In this document: positions 37,707 to 45,935 of the stretch, piece by piece
Layout of the letters: the number at the start of each line of letters is the position of its first letter
How positions within the stretch are numbered: the stretch's first letter is position 1
Assembly (NCBI GenBank): GCA_006247105.1
Contig: CM016926.1
Coordinates: 2,108,001-2,172,000 of the forward strand
Direction: 5' to 3'
DNA length: 64,000 bases
From: Giardia muris
Lineage: Eukaryota; Fornicata; Diplomonadida; Hexamitidae
Made by a program: the position numbers and the translations under genes
Notes under the pieces: generated by a model
What the model was told of the DNA's origin: nothing
Databases searched by the model: none
Seen by the model: the letters and a program-made list of their open reading frames with translations, nothing else

Positions 37707-38046
37707 CGGACTGGGCTCCAGTCTCATTGCTGTCGTCCTTGATAGCCAGGAGAATATTGAGAAAGTCATACTCCGGGATTCGTGAGATAGCATAATGAAG
37801 GTCATCTAGAGTTATCGAGATCCGGTCCTGTGACTGGGCAAGCGCCCCCGCGCGGTACGTCACGTCGGCGATGAAAAGCTCCACCAGCTTCCCAATGAGC
37901 ACGGGGGCCTCGGACGAAAGGAGCGTGACGGAGGGGACGGTCCGACAGATCGCGCGGACGCGGGAGATCGGGAGCCGTCGGGCCGTCTCCTTCGTGATCG
38001 CCCCCATGAAGTGTGCAAGAAAGGAGCTCGAATCATGCGGGTCCAT
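37702..38046 (-). CDS. Histone-fold protein, NF-YC/HAP5-like
   Basis: A 114-residue protein with one histone fold (residues ~24-97). LPISRVRAICRTVPSV, then LLSSEAPVLIGKLVELFIAD, VTYRAGALAQ and ISITLDDLHYAISRIPEYDFL match NF-YC in order: LPLARIKKIMK, SAEAPVLFAKA, ELTLRAW, and the KFDQFDFL end. The EAPVL block and the YDFL end separate it from NC2-alpha and the core histones; the DNA-polymerase-epsilon/CHRAC relatives of NF-YC remain possible. NF-YC pairs with NF-YB and NF-YA on CCAAT boxes. No partner is in this window. The ATG at 38046 is used; a longer frame needs TTG. It is divergent from coiled-coil protein 3 with 36 bp between starts. Confidence 0.82.
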   Translation of the reverse strand: MDPHDSSSFLAHFMGAITKETARRLPISRVRAICRTVPSVTLLSSEAPVLIGKLVELFIADVTYRAGALAQSQDRISITLDDLHYAISRIPEYDFLNILLAIKDDSNETGAQSV

Positions 38047-38082
38047 ACTCAATTCCCGTCAGTTCAAAAAGACGGAAATTGG
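38047..38082. promoter_or_regulatory. 36-bp shared divergent promoter region
   Basis: All sequence between the NF-YC-like start (minus) and the ATG at 38083 (plus). It carries GTTCAAAAAGACGGAAATT ahead of the plus-strand ATG and GGGAATTGAG ahead of the minus-strand one. Confidence 0.45.
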
Positions 38083-41000
38083 ATGTCCGAACCAACCACT
38101 GGCCTAGTGCCACTAGAGGGCGGCGAGTCGACCGACCGGGGCCCAGATCTGCGCACCGAGTGGGGTGGGGAGAGCTTCACAGCATCCCTCACCGCAGGAC
38201 TTTCAGAGACTCAGCTCGGGATGTTCACCTCTCTGCTCCAGCTCCCCGCTTCACAAATCCCGTCGCACGCCCAGCTCATTGTTCGCTACGAACAGCTTCG
38301 GAGTCTTGGGAACGACCTTGTCGGCTCGCTTCGGAAGACTTGGATGCTTTTGGATAAGCACCGGCAAAAACTGCACGAGGCGACCGCGGAGATCGCGGCA
38401 CTTCGCCGGGCGGTCCCGGGAGCTCCTCCCGAGTGTCTGAGCACGCTTCCTGTTACTGACTCGTTGCAGGTCGAGAATTTCGCGCCAAACCTTTACGACC
38501 CAACGGCCGGTTCCTCCAATCTTCGGGCAGTGTCGCAGAGTAACACACTACAGGAGACACCAGACATGTTTCGGTTCCTTGGGGAGCTGCGAACCCTGAA
38601 CACTGTGGCCAGAGCAAACGTTCCACTAACAATCCGAGGCCCTGATGGTTCCCGTCCCCCAAGTGCCAATGGAGATCAAAGTGGGAAGCGTCGGTCGCCC
38701 TCGACGCCTCAGATGCGACGACTTTCGCAATCATCTGCCCGGCGATCAAGTGTCGATCGCTCAAGCACGGGTTCTGCGCGAGGTAGTGTTGTCCACCGTG
38801 GTTCCGTCTACAATAGTAGCACTGCGGGAATCCCAAGCATCGCGTCTGTCACGACGGGGCCCTATCCCGCGCACGCAAGCGTTCTGACTAACCTCTATAA
38901 GTCACGGACGCGCTCGGCGTCTGCGGTACGTACGGAGAGCTCGCCCCCGAAGAACTACACACGTGATCGGAAGCGGATCGTGTCGGCAGATGGAGGAAAA
39001 CCTCATAGACACCGTGGACGCCATATCAGTAAGCGTGGAGGACCCTTCCGGACCGTTGTGCGGGTCCTCAACCGGGAGAACATGAGCCTTCGCGAGGAGA
39101 ACACAGACTTACGGCGACGCTTGTCCGAGGCCTCAATGTCCCAAGCAGGGATGCAGCCAACGGGCCTCTCCATCTCTATGAGCGCTTTTGAGCCACAAGC
39201 GACCGTCCACACCGCCTTACCCCAGGTGGTGACAAACACTCCGGACTCCGTCATTCGAGATGCCACGCTCAGCGAGTTTCATGTCCAGGAGTCTGTTGCT
39301 AAACCTATCCGAGAACCGAGTCCTGAGCGAGCCGTCTGCACACCCTCCTCGATGTATTGCCAGGCTCCTAAGGGAATTTGGGAGCAACGACAAAAAGATA
39401 TCCCGCCACGCCACGCCGGCGTTCTTGCTCCTCCGGGCCTCGAAACATCTCTCGACGAGTTTTGCGTACATGATCTGACATCAGGCACGTCTCGTTCCTC
39501 TTCAACCACCAGTGCCGGGTCTCAGGCGAAGGAGCACGCTGAGATCCCTGTCTCAGACTGTATCACGAAGCCCATGACTGTTACAGACAATGCCGGAGCC
39601 CTGGCTCCTTTGCCAAGCGCACAGGAGGGCCAGAAACGAGCCCCTGTCTACGAGTACACGGATACCTTCACGGAGTCTGTGGAGGCACGGGTTATAGAGT
39701 TTCGAGATGAGGCTCTACGCCGGAAGGCAACGCTGGGTGCCGATCGCCCAGTTCCAGACGGAGAGCAACTGGAAACTCTTCTTCGTGAGAAGGCAGAGCT
39801 CTTGCAGACGGTGACTACTCTTCAGAAGCGTCTTCAGGAGCGGACGCAGACAGACCTTGTGGTTCCACGAGAGACCGTCGAGACGGTGCTCCGGGATCTT
39901 GTCGCGAGCAATGCTGTGCATGAGATTCCCGCCTCGGTCGCCGAGTTCATCTCGCTCGATGGGTTGGAGCCGCTTCTTACAAGCTTCATCGAGGAGGCGG
40001 TGCAGACGGAGGCGTTACGAATGGTTGCCTTCTCCGATGGGAAGTTAAGGGAATCGTCGTTCCTCACGGAACATGCGACCCCTCCGGCCACGGACTTCAC
40101 CTCTCGTGATAGTTCCCACCTCGAATATAATACCGCCTCTTCGTCTGACCGTAGTTTGGGCCTCTTGCCGACTCGAAGGTCGGAATCCGCATCTAGGACG
40201 GCTTTTCTTGCTGCCCCCATCGCCACTGCCACAATTTCCGTGGCAACGGATGCGATCTTGATGGAACCCGTTGGGACCCTGACAGATGAGCCGTCACCAG
40301 ACCCGGTCGTTGAACGGGAACTTCGTGAGCAGATCATCTTATTGGAGAGCCAGCTATACGCAGCCACGACAACCAGTGATCGGCAGAAGCTTGAGACCGA
40401 GCACCTGGAGCGGCAACTAGCGGCGGTTAGGGATGAGTACGACAAGCTCTATGCCTATGCCCAGGCCCAGAATGCCACGCATGGCCGCATGAGTGACGCA
40501 AACCTTGAGGTTCTCCGACTCCAGAACGAGCTTGTCTCTTTGCAGACACAACACGATGAGGCTCTCAAGCGGGCCTTGGCCGGGGACGAGGCGGTCACGA
40601 TTTCTCAGCAGCTCCGGCAGGATAACTGGCGCCTGAAAGCGGAATCTGCGAAATTACAGAAGGAATTGACGCGAGCCATCGAAGAGCTTCGGGAATTCAA
40701 GCGGAAAACGAGCGTTATCCTTAAGGAGCACCTTCGGACAGCCGTCGACCCGGCCTTGTACGCCGAGGTGAAGGAACGGGCGGAGCGTGTTGAGCTCGAG
40801 CTGACAAAGCTTACACATGCAAAGGAGGCGGCCGAGAAGGCCCTCCGCTCTCTGGAGGAACTGAAAAACAAGGAAGTAATGGAGCTCGTTGCTTCCAATG
40901 TCAGCCTTCAGCGGCAGGTTCGAGACTTGACTCTCATGATCGATGCTCTGAAGACGACTCGCGAAGAACGTCACACGGCCGCCTCGAAGTGTGACGAAAC

Positions 41001-41841
41001 TAGAAATAGGCTGGTGGAGGAATACCGAGGCCAGATAGCCAAGTATGAGGCTCTCGTTGGGCATCTGCGGCGAGAGATTGCGCAGAATGAAGCACATATC
41101 CACACACTCACCGTGGCCGCGGAGGACCGTGCAAATGCCGTCCTACACGCAGAGCAAGCTCGGGCAGAATTGAAGTCCCTACGGGAGGAGCTTGAACGCC
41201 GGGTGGAGCAACAGGAGGCACGTACAACTCCTGAGCCTAATGTTCAGATGATCCTTGAGAATGCGGCCCTACGGCAGCGGGTATCCAAGCTGGAAGAGCA
41301 GGTTCAGAATGATCAGAATGCAGGGACCGCCGAGGAGCTCAAACATCTTCGGGAGATGTTGGAGGGCGTAGAGGTTCCTCCTCAGTACGGAATTTCTGTT
41401 GCAAAGTACATTGCCGCACTCCAGCGGGACGCCCTCACCCTTCGTGACGAGCTCTTAAAGGCGCAGCTACGTGCTGATGAGCTCCGGGCTGGACAAGAAG
41501 CGTATGCTAAGGAACTGGACCTCCTTGCGCGAACTGGACTACGGGTAGTCGTGCGCGACGTCAATGGCCTTGTCTTGAATCAATTGGAGCAGCACATGGA
41601 GATCAATGCGGCGTATCAGGAAGTGATCGACGAACTGTCACGAACGATTCAGCTCCTAGCCAGTGGCTCGGAGGTCATCACCTTTGCGCAAGGAATCTCG
41701 CTTCAGGACTACCTGCGTGCGACGACACGCTGCCAAACCCTCGAGGCAGAGGCACGTGCGCGGAGAGTTGAGCTGGAGAAGCTACATGCTGAGCTTCATT
41801 CCGCTCGTAAGGCGAATGCCGACATCCTGCGGCTCGCATAG
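38083..41841 (+). CDS. Giant coiled-coil protein 3, probably cytoskeletal
   Basis: A 1252-residue protein. The first ~165 residues are mixed (with QLPASQIPSHAQLIVRYEQL), residues ~180-340 are Ser/Arg-rich and disordered (RRLSQSSARRSSVDRSSTGS), and ~340-760 alternate disordered blocks with short helices. From ~770 to the end it is coiled coil, with Glu/Leu/Arg/Ala heptads and a break near 1090-1130. No domain was recognised. The ATG at 38083 follows ACGGAAATTGG; upstream in-frame ATGs (38011, 38035) overlap the divergent NF-YC-like gene and were not used, though 38035 cannot be excluded. It is convergent with CCDC61. Confidence 0.83.
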   Translation: MSEPTTGLVPLEGGESTDRGPDLRTEWGGESFTASLTAGLSETQLGMFTSLLQLPASQIPSHAQLIVRYEQLRSLGNDLVGSLRKTWMLLDKHRQKLHEATAEIAALRRAVPGAPPECLSTLPVTDSLQVENFAPNLYDPTAGSSNLRAVSQSNTLQETPDMFRFLGELRTLNTVARANVPLTIRGPDGSRPPSANGDQSGKRRSPSTPQMRRLSQSSARRSSVDRSSTGSARGSVVHRGSVYNSSTAGIPSIASVTTGPYPAHASVLTNLYKSRTRSASAVRTESSPPKNYTRDRKRIVSADGGKPHRHRGRHISKRGGPFRTVVRVLNRENMSLREENTDLRRRLSEASMSQAGMQPTGLSISMSAFEPQATVHTALPQVVTNTPDSVIRDATLSEFHVQESVAKPIREPSPERAVCTPSSMYCQAPKGIWEQRQKDIPPRHAGVLAPPGLETSLDEFCVHDLTSGTSRSSSTTSAGSQAKEHAEIPVSDCITKPMTVTDNAGALAPLPSAQEGQKRAPVYEYTDTFTESVEARVIEFRDEALRRKATLGADRPVPDGEQLETLLREKAELLQTVTTLQKRLQERTQTDLVVPRETVETVLRDLVASNAVHEIPASVAEFISLDGLEPLLTSFIEEAVQTEALRMVAFSDGKLRESSFLTEHATPPATDFTSRDSSHLEYNTASSSDRSLGLLPTRRSESASRTAFLAAPIATATISVATDAILMEPVGTLTDEPSPDPVVERELREQIILLESQLYAATTTSDRQKLETEHLERQLAAVRDEYDKLYAYAQAQNATHGRMSDANLEVLRLQNELVSLQTQHDEALKRALAGDEAVTISQQLRQDNWRLKAESAKLQKELTRAIEELREFKRKTSVILKEHLRTAVDPALYAEVKERAERVELELTKLTHAKEAAEKALRSLEELKNKEVMELVASNVSLQRQVRDLTLMIDALKTTREERHTAASKCDETRNRLVEEYRGQIAKYEALVGHLRREIAQNEAHIHTLTVAAEDRANAVLHAEQARAELKSLREELERRVEQQEARTTPEPNVQMILENAALRQRVSKLEEQVQNDQNAGTAEELKHLREMLEGVEVPPQYGISVAKYIAALQRDALTLRDELLKAQLRADELRAGQEAYAKELDLLARTGLRVVVRDVNGLVLNQLEQHMEINAAYQEVIDELSRTIQLLASGSEVITFAQGISLQDYLRATTRCQTLEAEARARRVELEKLHAELHSARKANADILRLA

Positions 41842-41852
41842 CCATAGTACCG

Positions 41853-41858
41853 TGTAAA
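41853..41858 (+). terminator. Poly(A)-type signal TGTAAA
   Basis: GTGTAAAC lies 11 nt after the TAG of coiled-coil protein 3, in the 26-bp gap to the convergent CCDC61 gene. Confidence 0.45.
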
Positions 41859-41867
41859 CTATCTGTT

Positions 41868-43262
41868 TTACCTACGAGAAGTGCGATGGTGCAGCCGCGC
41901 GATTGACTCGACGAGCTCGGCGGCTCGCTCGTCATCACGGACGTCATGGGACCGGCGGGCCCCTCCTGATGAGCTCGCCCTGGACCCAGACCTACGCGTT
42001 TGCTGTGGCTCTTCATAGTACTCAGCACTCCGATGCTCACGGCGTCGCCTTCGCGTTGGCTCCTCAACCCGTGAACGATGGCGGCGGCTCGAGCTATCTG
42101 CACGGGTGCGACTGAGGTATTGCGAGGTTGGGGTGTCGCTGAACTCGGAGGCACTCAAAGAACGCGATATCGAACGTGCCGCTCGATAGGGATTGCTACT
42201 TGTATTGACGTACGACGTCGCGGGCCGGCGAGAGGAAATAAGAGCTGGAGATTGGCGGCTCGAAGTTCGTAGAGAAGCACTAAGTGACCGGGCCGAAGCT
42301 TGTGACCCGGAGAGGCGTGTGCTCGCAGCCGGAGACGTCGTCCTGTGCCGTCGAGAGCTCTTCCCGCTCGTCATGACCCCTGTTGCACTACCCGCCCGCG
42401 ACCCATGGCGCGAAAGAGACTGGGAACGAGAGGTCCTCCGAGAGGTTGCCAGATACTCGGGGTATTGGTCATACCCGGCGGAGCGGGTGGATTTGTGACG
42501 GGAGGTGCGAGTGGCGCTCGCCCCGGACTCTAGACGCTCGCTTTGGCGCGACAGCTGGTCATGTATCTTGTTCCGTTCTGAGACGGCGATCTCGGCTGCG
42601 CGGAGTGCGGTCCGCTTCTCCGCCTCAAGCTTCTCGATAGTGGCCTTGAGACTAGCAATCTCGTCCGCGGCGGCCTTCGATGCGGAGTGGGAACTCCTTG
42701 GGGTCGTACCTCGCTCTTGCAAACGCCGAAGCTCGGCACGGACGTGACGATATGAATGAGCGAGCCATTCCTCCAACGGGGTTGATGGCTCCTCACTCTT
42801 ATTTAGGGATAGGGGGTAGAAGGTGTTTTCGAACTCGACAGTGTAGGCGACTACGAGGAAGCACCGGGAGTTCGAGCGGACGTTCTGGATCGTCGCCTCG
42901 ACCGCCTCCTGGCGGTAGCCTGCCTCCGTCCGCATGCGTTCGAGGTCATCGACGAAGAGGATATCCAACTTAACACCGGCCGCATCGGACTTGGCCTCGC
43001 GCCTCGATGAGGTGTTATCAACAGCTGCCACGAGCATGCTGACGAAGACCGGGTAGCGGCGCTGGCTCCCGGTCTTCCGTGTCATCTCCGCGACGTAATC
43101 CGGGGTGAAGGTATTGTACCAGTGGTCTCCGGTCTCGTCGTTTTCGAGGTGAACGGTGAACTCGTGCGGGCTGACACGCAGCCAGACGTTGTAGAGCCGG
43201 TCACGGATCAGGACGGGCTTATAGCGGGAGGCTCGGAGGGTCCCGTCGTCACGGTCTCCCAT
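41868..43262 (-). CDS. CCDC61: CCDC61/VFL3-like centriole/basal-body protein
   Basis: A 464-residue protein. The N-terminal ~165 residues form an XRCC4/SAS-6-type head: HWYNTFTPDYVAEMTRKTG and YPVFVSMLVAAV match the QWRGEFDAGFIEDLTHKTG and FNIFCHMLESAL segments of CCDC61, and CFLVVAYTVEFENTFYPLSL matches YLILIYSVEFDRIHYPLPL. A coiled coil follows (~190-255), then a long Ser/Arg-rich basic tail. CCDC61/VFL3 builds paired filaments and sets basal-body positioning and rootlet attachment, and binds microtubules through basic regions. The start is the ATG at 43262 after AAAAATTG; longer in-frame readings overlap the divergent kinase. For eight-flagellated cells a VFL3 homologue is a good candidate for basal-body orientation. 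Confidence 0.85.
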   Translation of the reverse strand: MGDRDDGTLRASRYKPVLIRDRLYNVWLRVSPHEFTVHLENDETGDHWYNTFTPDYVAEMTRKTGSQRRYPVFVSMLVAAVDNTSSRREAKSDAAGVKLDILFVDDLERMRTEAGYRQEAVEATIQNVRSNSRCFLVVAYTVEFENTFYPLSLNKSEEPSTPLEEWLAHSYRHVRAELRRLQERGTTPRSSHSASKAAADEIASLKATIEKLEAEKRTALRAAEIAVSERNKIHDQLSRQSERLESGASATRTSRHKSTRSAGYDQYPEYLATSRRTSRSQSLSRHGSRAGSATGVMTSGKSSRRHRTTSPAASTRLSGSQASARSLSASLRTSSRQSPALISSRRPATSYVNTSSNPYRAARSISRSLSASEFSDTPTSQYLSRTRADSSSRRHRSRVEEPTRRRRREHRSAEYYEEPQQTRRSGSRASSSGGARRSHDVRDDERAAELVESIARLHHRTSRR

Positions 43263-43370
43263 CAATTTTTTGCCATACACCCACAAGATAACGAGCCCAC
43301 CATCCCGCCTCTCGCGCGCGGAGGCTCCATTCGGACGCGAAAGCAAAGCGCGCACCGGGAGGTGCGGAGG

Positions 43371-45026
43371 ATGGCCGCCAAGGGGGCGAGCGACGAGGAG
43401 CTCGTCGCCTTCCTCTGCCAACTAGATTCTGACCGTTGGAGCTCGGAGACTGCACGGAACTACGTTCAGACGTGTGTGAGGCAGAACAGCGTCGTCTCGG
43501 ACAAAGGGGGATCAATGGTGTGCACGGATACGGATAGTGACCTGAAGAATGAACCATCTGGTTCCATGGAACCACAATTGAAGGGTACAAGGCCGAAATC
43601 GTCAACGACACCGATCTCACAGGAGTTGAAGCCCACTGGGGAGAATGAGGATATGTTGCTGCGGAACAAGATCACGTTGGGACTGCAACTAGCGCGTCTA
43701 GAAAGGCAGAATGTTTGCTACGAGTTTAGACTGAATCGGCAGTACTCAGCCTCGAATAGTGTGGGACCGGCGGGGCCTCTTCAATGCTTAGAGTACTATG
43801 AGCGAATGGAAGAATTGGAAGAGATTCAGAAGGAGATTGAGGCGTCTGAGAAGGATCCACGAGGGGCGGCACCGATCGAGAAGATCACGTTACGGTTCCG
43901 TTATAACAAATGTTTGGTCGAGAAGGGTCGCTTACAAGAGGCATTGGCGCAAGCACGAGCACGTTTTGAGGCTGATGCAATAATCCGAAAACAAGTGACG
44001 ACATATTGTGTAGCGAATACGTATGACGAGCATCGTCTCCCCGTTCTGTACCCTTACACCGTTGGCTTCACACTGAAGAACTATATGCATGCGTTAATTC
44101 CCAAGGGGTCAGCACGACCCAGATTTCTGTTGATGCGGGTGTTAGGGTCTGGTGGGTTTTCGACGGTGTATAAGGCCTTGGATCTAGGCACCTTGGCTAT
44201 CGTCGCGATAAAGGTGTCGCGTCTGGGCGAGGATGCATCTAAGACTAGAAGATGGAGATACATGGTTCGCGAGGCCGAGATTCATCGTCGTTTGCACCAC
44301 CCATATATTGTTCAAACCTATGGAGAGCCTCTTTATATTAATTCGCATACCCAACGTACACTACCCACCTGTGATTCCAGTTGCAACGAGATCGCCATCT
44401 CAATGGAGCTTTGCGATGGGCGCGATCTCTTCGATTTCCTTGCTCTCAACTCCCCACTAAGACAATCACAAACACGGGTGCAGGAGACCGAGATTCTATT
44501 GATCCTACTACACGTTGCCGAAGCCCTGCGATACCTTCACTCACAAGAGCCACCGGTCACTCATAACGACGTCACATTTCGAAATATCTTGTCGACGAAC
44601 AAAGGGACGACATGGAAGCTTGGAGACTTCACCTTGGCTAAGCAGTTACAAAGTAATGAGCCAGAAAACATCACAGCTCTTGCAGGGACTCCCTACTATA
44701 TCCCTCCCGAGAAGCTTGGCGGAGAGGGTATCATGGGACCAGCTAGTGACATGTACTCCCTTGGTATCATTGCATTCGGGTGCTATAGCGGTTCCGTTGA
44801 GATCTTCATTCAACAAACCCCTGGCCAGGACGTCGCCCAAGCCGCCGCACGCTTCTTTGATGACCATGACTGTGCCATCTGTACTCCTTCCCCCGAGGTT
44901 CGTGAGATGATCGTCCGCCTTTTAAGTCGGAATATGGATGCTCGCCCCTCGGCGACCGCCTTTTGCGAGTTCCTTCAGAAGAGACTCGAAAGCGTACACA
45001 GGACCGCTAAAAATGGGAGGCGGTAA
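43371..45026 (+). CDS. Tousled-like kinase (TLK family) with altered catalytic motifs
   Basis: A 551-residue protein. An N-terminal low-complexity part leads to a coiled-coil region (~residues 140-215), then VANTYDEHRLPVLYPYT, then the kinase domain from ~245. The Gly-loop LGSGGFSTVYKALDL is the TLK form (LGRGGFSEVYKAFDL), with the Lys in VAIKVS. Other TLK features are ALRYLHSQEPPVTHNDV (compare ALKYLNEIKPPIIHYDL) and GTPYYIPPE. Oddities: the catalytic loop reads HNDVTFRN, so the usual Lys two after the Asp is Thr, and DFG is DFT. The Asp and Asn are kept. TLKs phosphorylate histone chaperone ASF1 in S phase. The ATG 43371 is the first that clears the divergent CCDC61 start. Confidence 0.83.
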   Translation: MAAKGASDEELVAFLCQLDSDRWSSETARNYVQTCVRQNSVVSDKGGSMVCTDTDSDLKNEPSGSMEPQLKGTRPKSSTTPISQELKPTGENEDMLLRNKITLGLQLARLERQNVCYEFRLNRQYSASNSVGPAGPLQCLEYYERMEELEEIQKEIEASEKDPRGAAPIEKITLRFRYNKCLVEKGRLQEALAQARARFEADAIIRKQVTTYCVANTYDEHRLPVLYPYTVGFTLKNYMHALIPKGSARPRFLLMRVLGSGGFSTVYKALDLGTLAIVAIKVSRLGEDASKTRRWRYMVREAEIHRRLHHPYIVQTYGEPLYINSHTQRTLPTCDSSCNEIAISMELCDGRDLFDFLALNSPLRQSQTRVQETEILLILLHVAEALRYLHSQEPPVTHNDVTFRNILSTNKGTTWKLGDFTLAKQLQSNEPENITALAGTPYYIPPEKLGGEGIMGPASDMYSLGIIAFGCYSGSVEIFIQQTPGQDVAQAAARFFDDHDCAICTPSPEVREMIVRLLSRNMDARPSATAFCEFLQKRLESVHRTAKNGRR

Positions 45027-45046
45027 GCGTATCGTTGAAAGTAAAA
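45027..45046 (+). promoter_or_regulatory. 20-bp tandem intergenic region: poly(A) signal fused to next initiator
   Basis: Between the TLK stop (TAA 45024-45026) and the alpha-giardin ATG (45047) are only 20 bp. They contain AGTAAAAA: AGTAAA (45040-45045) is a good poly(A) signal for TLK and at the same time the A-rich initiator of the alpha-giardin gene. Confidence 0.6.
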
Positions 45047-45928
45047 ATGGTTAACATCTTCGATGTAGCGGACTCCGTGCAGGATGCAATTCAACGCAAG
45101 GACGAGGTGGGGCTCGTCAAGATAGCGGGGCAGTATAGGGCACGCGACCGTTACAAGGTCATGCGTGCGTACCAGCACAAGTACAAGACAGACCTCGAGG
45201 ATGCTATCCGCAAAGCCCTCAAGAACGGCCGCTCCGAGGATTTCTGCGCCTACCTCTGGGTAACGATTCCGGAGCTCCGCGCCGAGCTGATCAAGAAGGC
45301 CCTGAACGGGAAGAACGACGATAACGCCCTTATCGACCTTGTCATCCTCTGCAACGCTCCCCACTGGAATGACACCTGCGTCGCATACACCCGCATGTAC
45401 AAGAAGGTCCTCGGTGACGACCTCCTATCGCAGCTCGGGACCAAGACGAACTGGCACCACGTCTTCAAGCATTGGATTAAACATTCTCGTAGCCCTCGCT
45501 ACTCGGTCCAAGCAGATGCGGACCAATACCTCGCATTTCTAAAGGCGAAGAACTATGAGGGGATTGCTCAGCTTCTTGGGACGACCGTCACCGAGGAATA
45601 TCGTGAGATCGCAAAGCTCGTTGAGGAGAAGCTTGGGACGACGATTGTCAGCAAGATTGAGAGTACCTGGAACAAGCTAGATTGCCAGGTGCTCCTCTCG
45701 GCCCATTACTACATGCTGCACCCGGCTCGTCTCGCTGGCTATTTGTTGGAGTGTGCCACCGAGAAGAAGGGTGACGAGCGCCGTGTCATCCGCATCTCTC
45801 TCACGTTCGACATATGTCTAGCGGCTAAGTTCGCCCTGAGGGAGCGTGGGATCGAGCTCCAGGGCCGTCTGAGATCCGCCTTTGATGAACGCTTTGCAAC
45901 CCTTGCGATTGCACTTTGGCGCGCGTGA
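45047..45928 (+). CDS. Alpha-giardin (annexin superfamily)
   Basis: A 293-residue annexin-like protein with the alpha-giardin pattern: MVNIFDVADSVQDAIQRKDE, LEDAIRKALKNGRSEDF, ALIDLVILCNAPHWNDTCVAY, TVTEEYREIAKLVEEKLG and the terminal RFATLAIALWRA. Relative to the two others in the window it is the most diverged in the first repeat. No canonical annexin type-II Ca2+ loop (GxGT with a downstream acidic residue) was seen by eye. The in-frame TTG at 45035 would extend it by four residues; the ATG at 45047 after GAAAGTAAAA is chosen. It lies between the TLK gene and the copine-like gene, all on the plus strand, with gaps of 20 and 7 bp. Confidence 0.92.
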   Translation: MVNIFDVADSVQDAIQRKDEVGLVKIAGQYRARDRYKVMRAYQHKYKTDLEDAIRKALKNGRSEDFCAYLWVTIPELRAELIKKALNGKNDDNALIDLVILCNAPHWNDTCVAYTRMYKKVLGDDLLSQLGTKTNWHHVFKHWIKHSRSPRYSVQADADQYLAFLKAKNYEGIAQLLGTTVTEEYREIAKLVEEKLGTTIVSKIESTWNKLDCQVLLSAHYYMLHPARLAGYLLECATEKKGDERRVIRISLTFDICLAAKFALRERGIELQGRLRSAFDERFATLAIALWRA

Positions 45929-45929
45929 T

Positions 45930-45935
45930 AGTAAA
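45930..45935 (+). terminator. Poly(A) signal AGTAAA directly abutting the next ATG
   Basis: TGA-T-AGTAAA-ATG: the signal starts 2 nt after the alpha-giardin stop and ends at the base before the start codon of the next gene (45936). Confidence 0.65.

Noticed and set aside
43122..43370. Upstream extension of the Tousled-like kinase frame
   Set aside because: It runs through the divergent CCDC61 coding sequence and has no ATG in suitable context; Met at 43371 is preferred.
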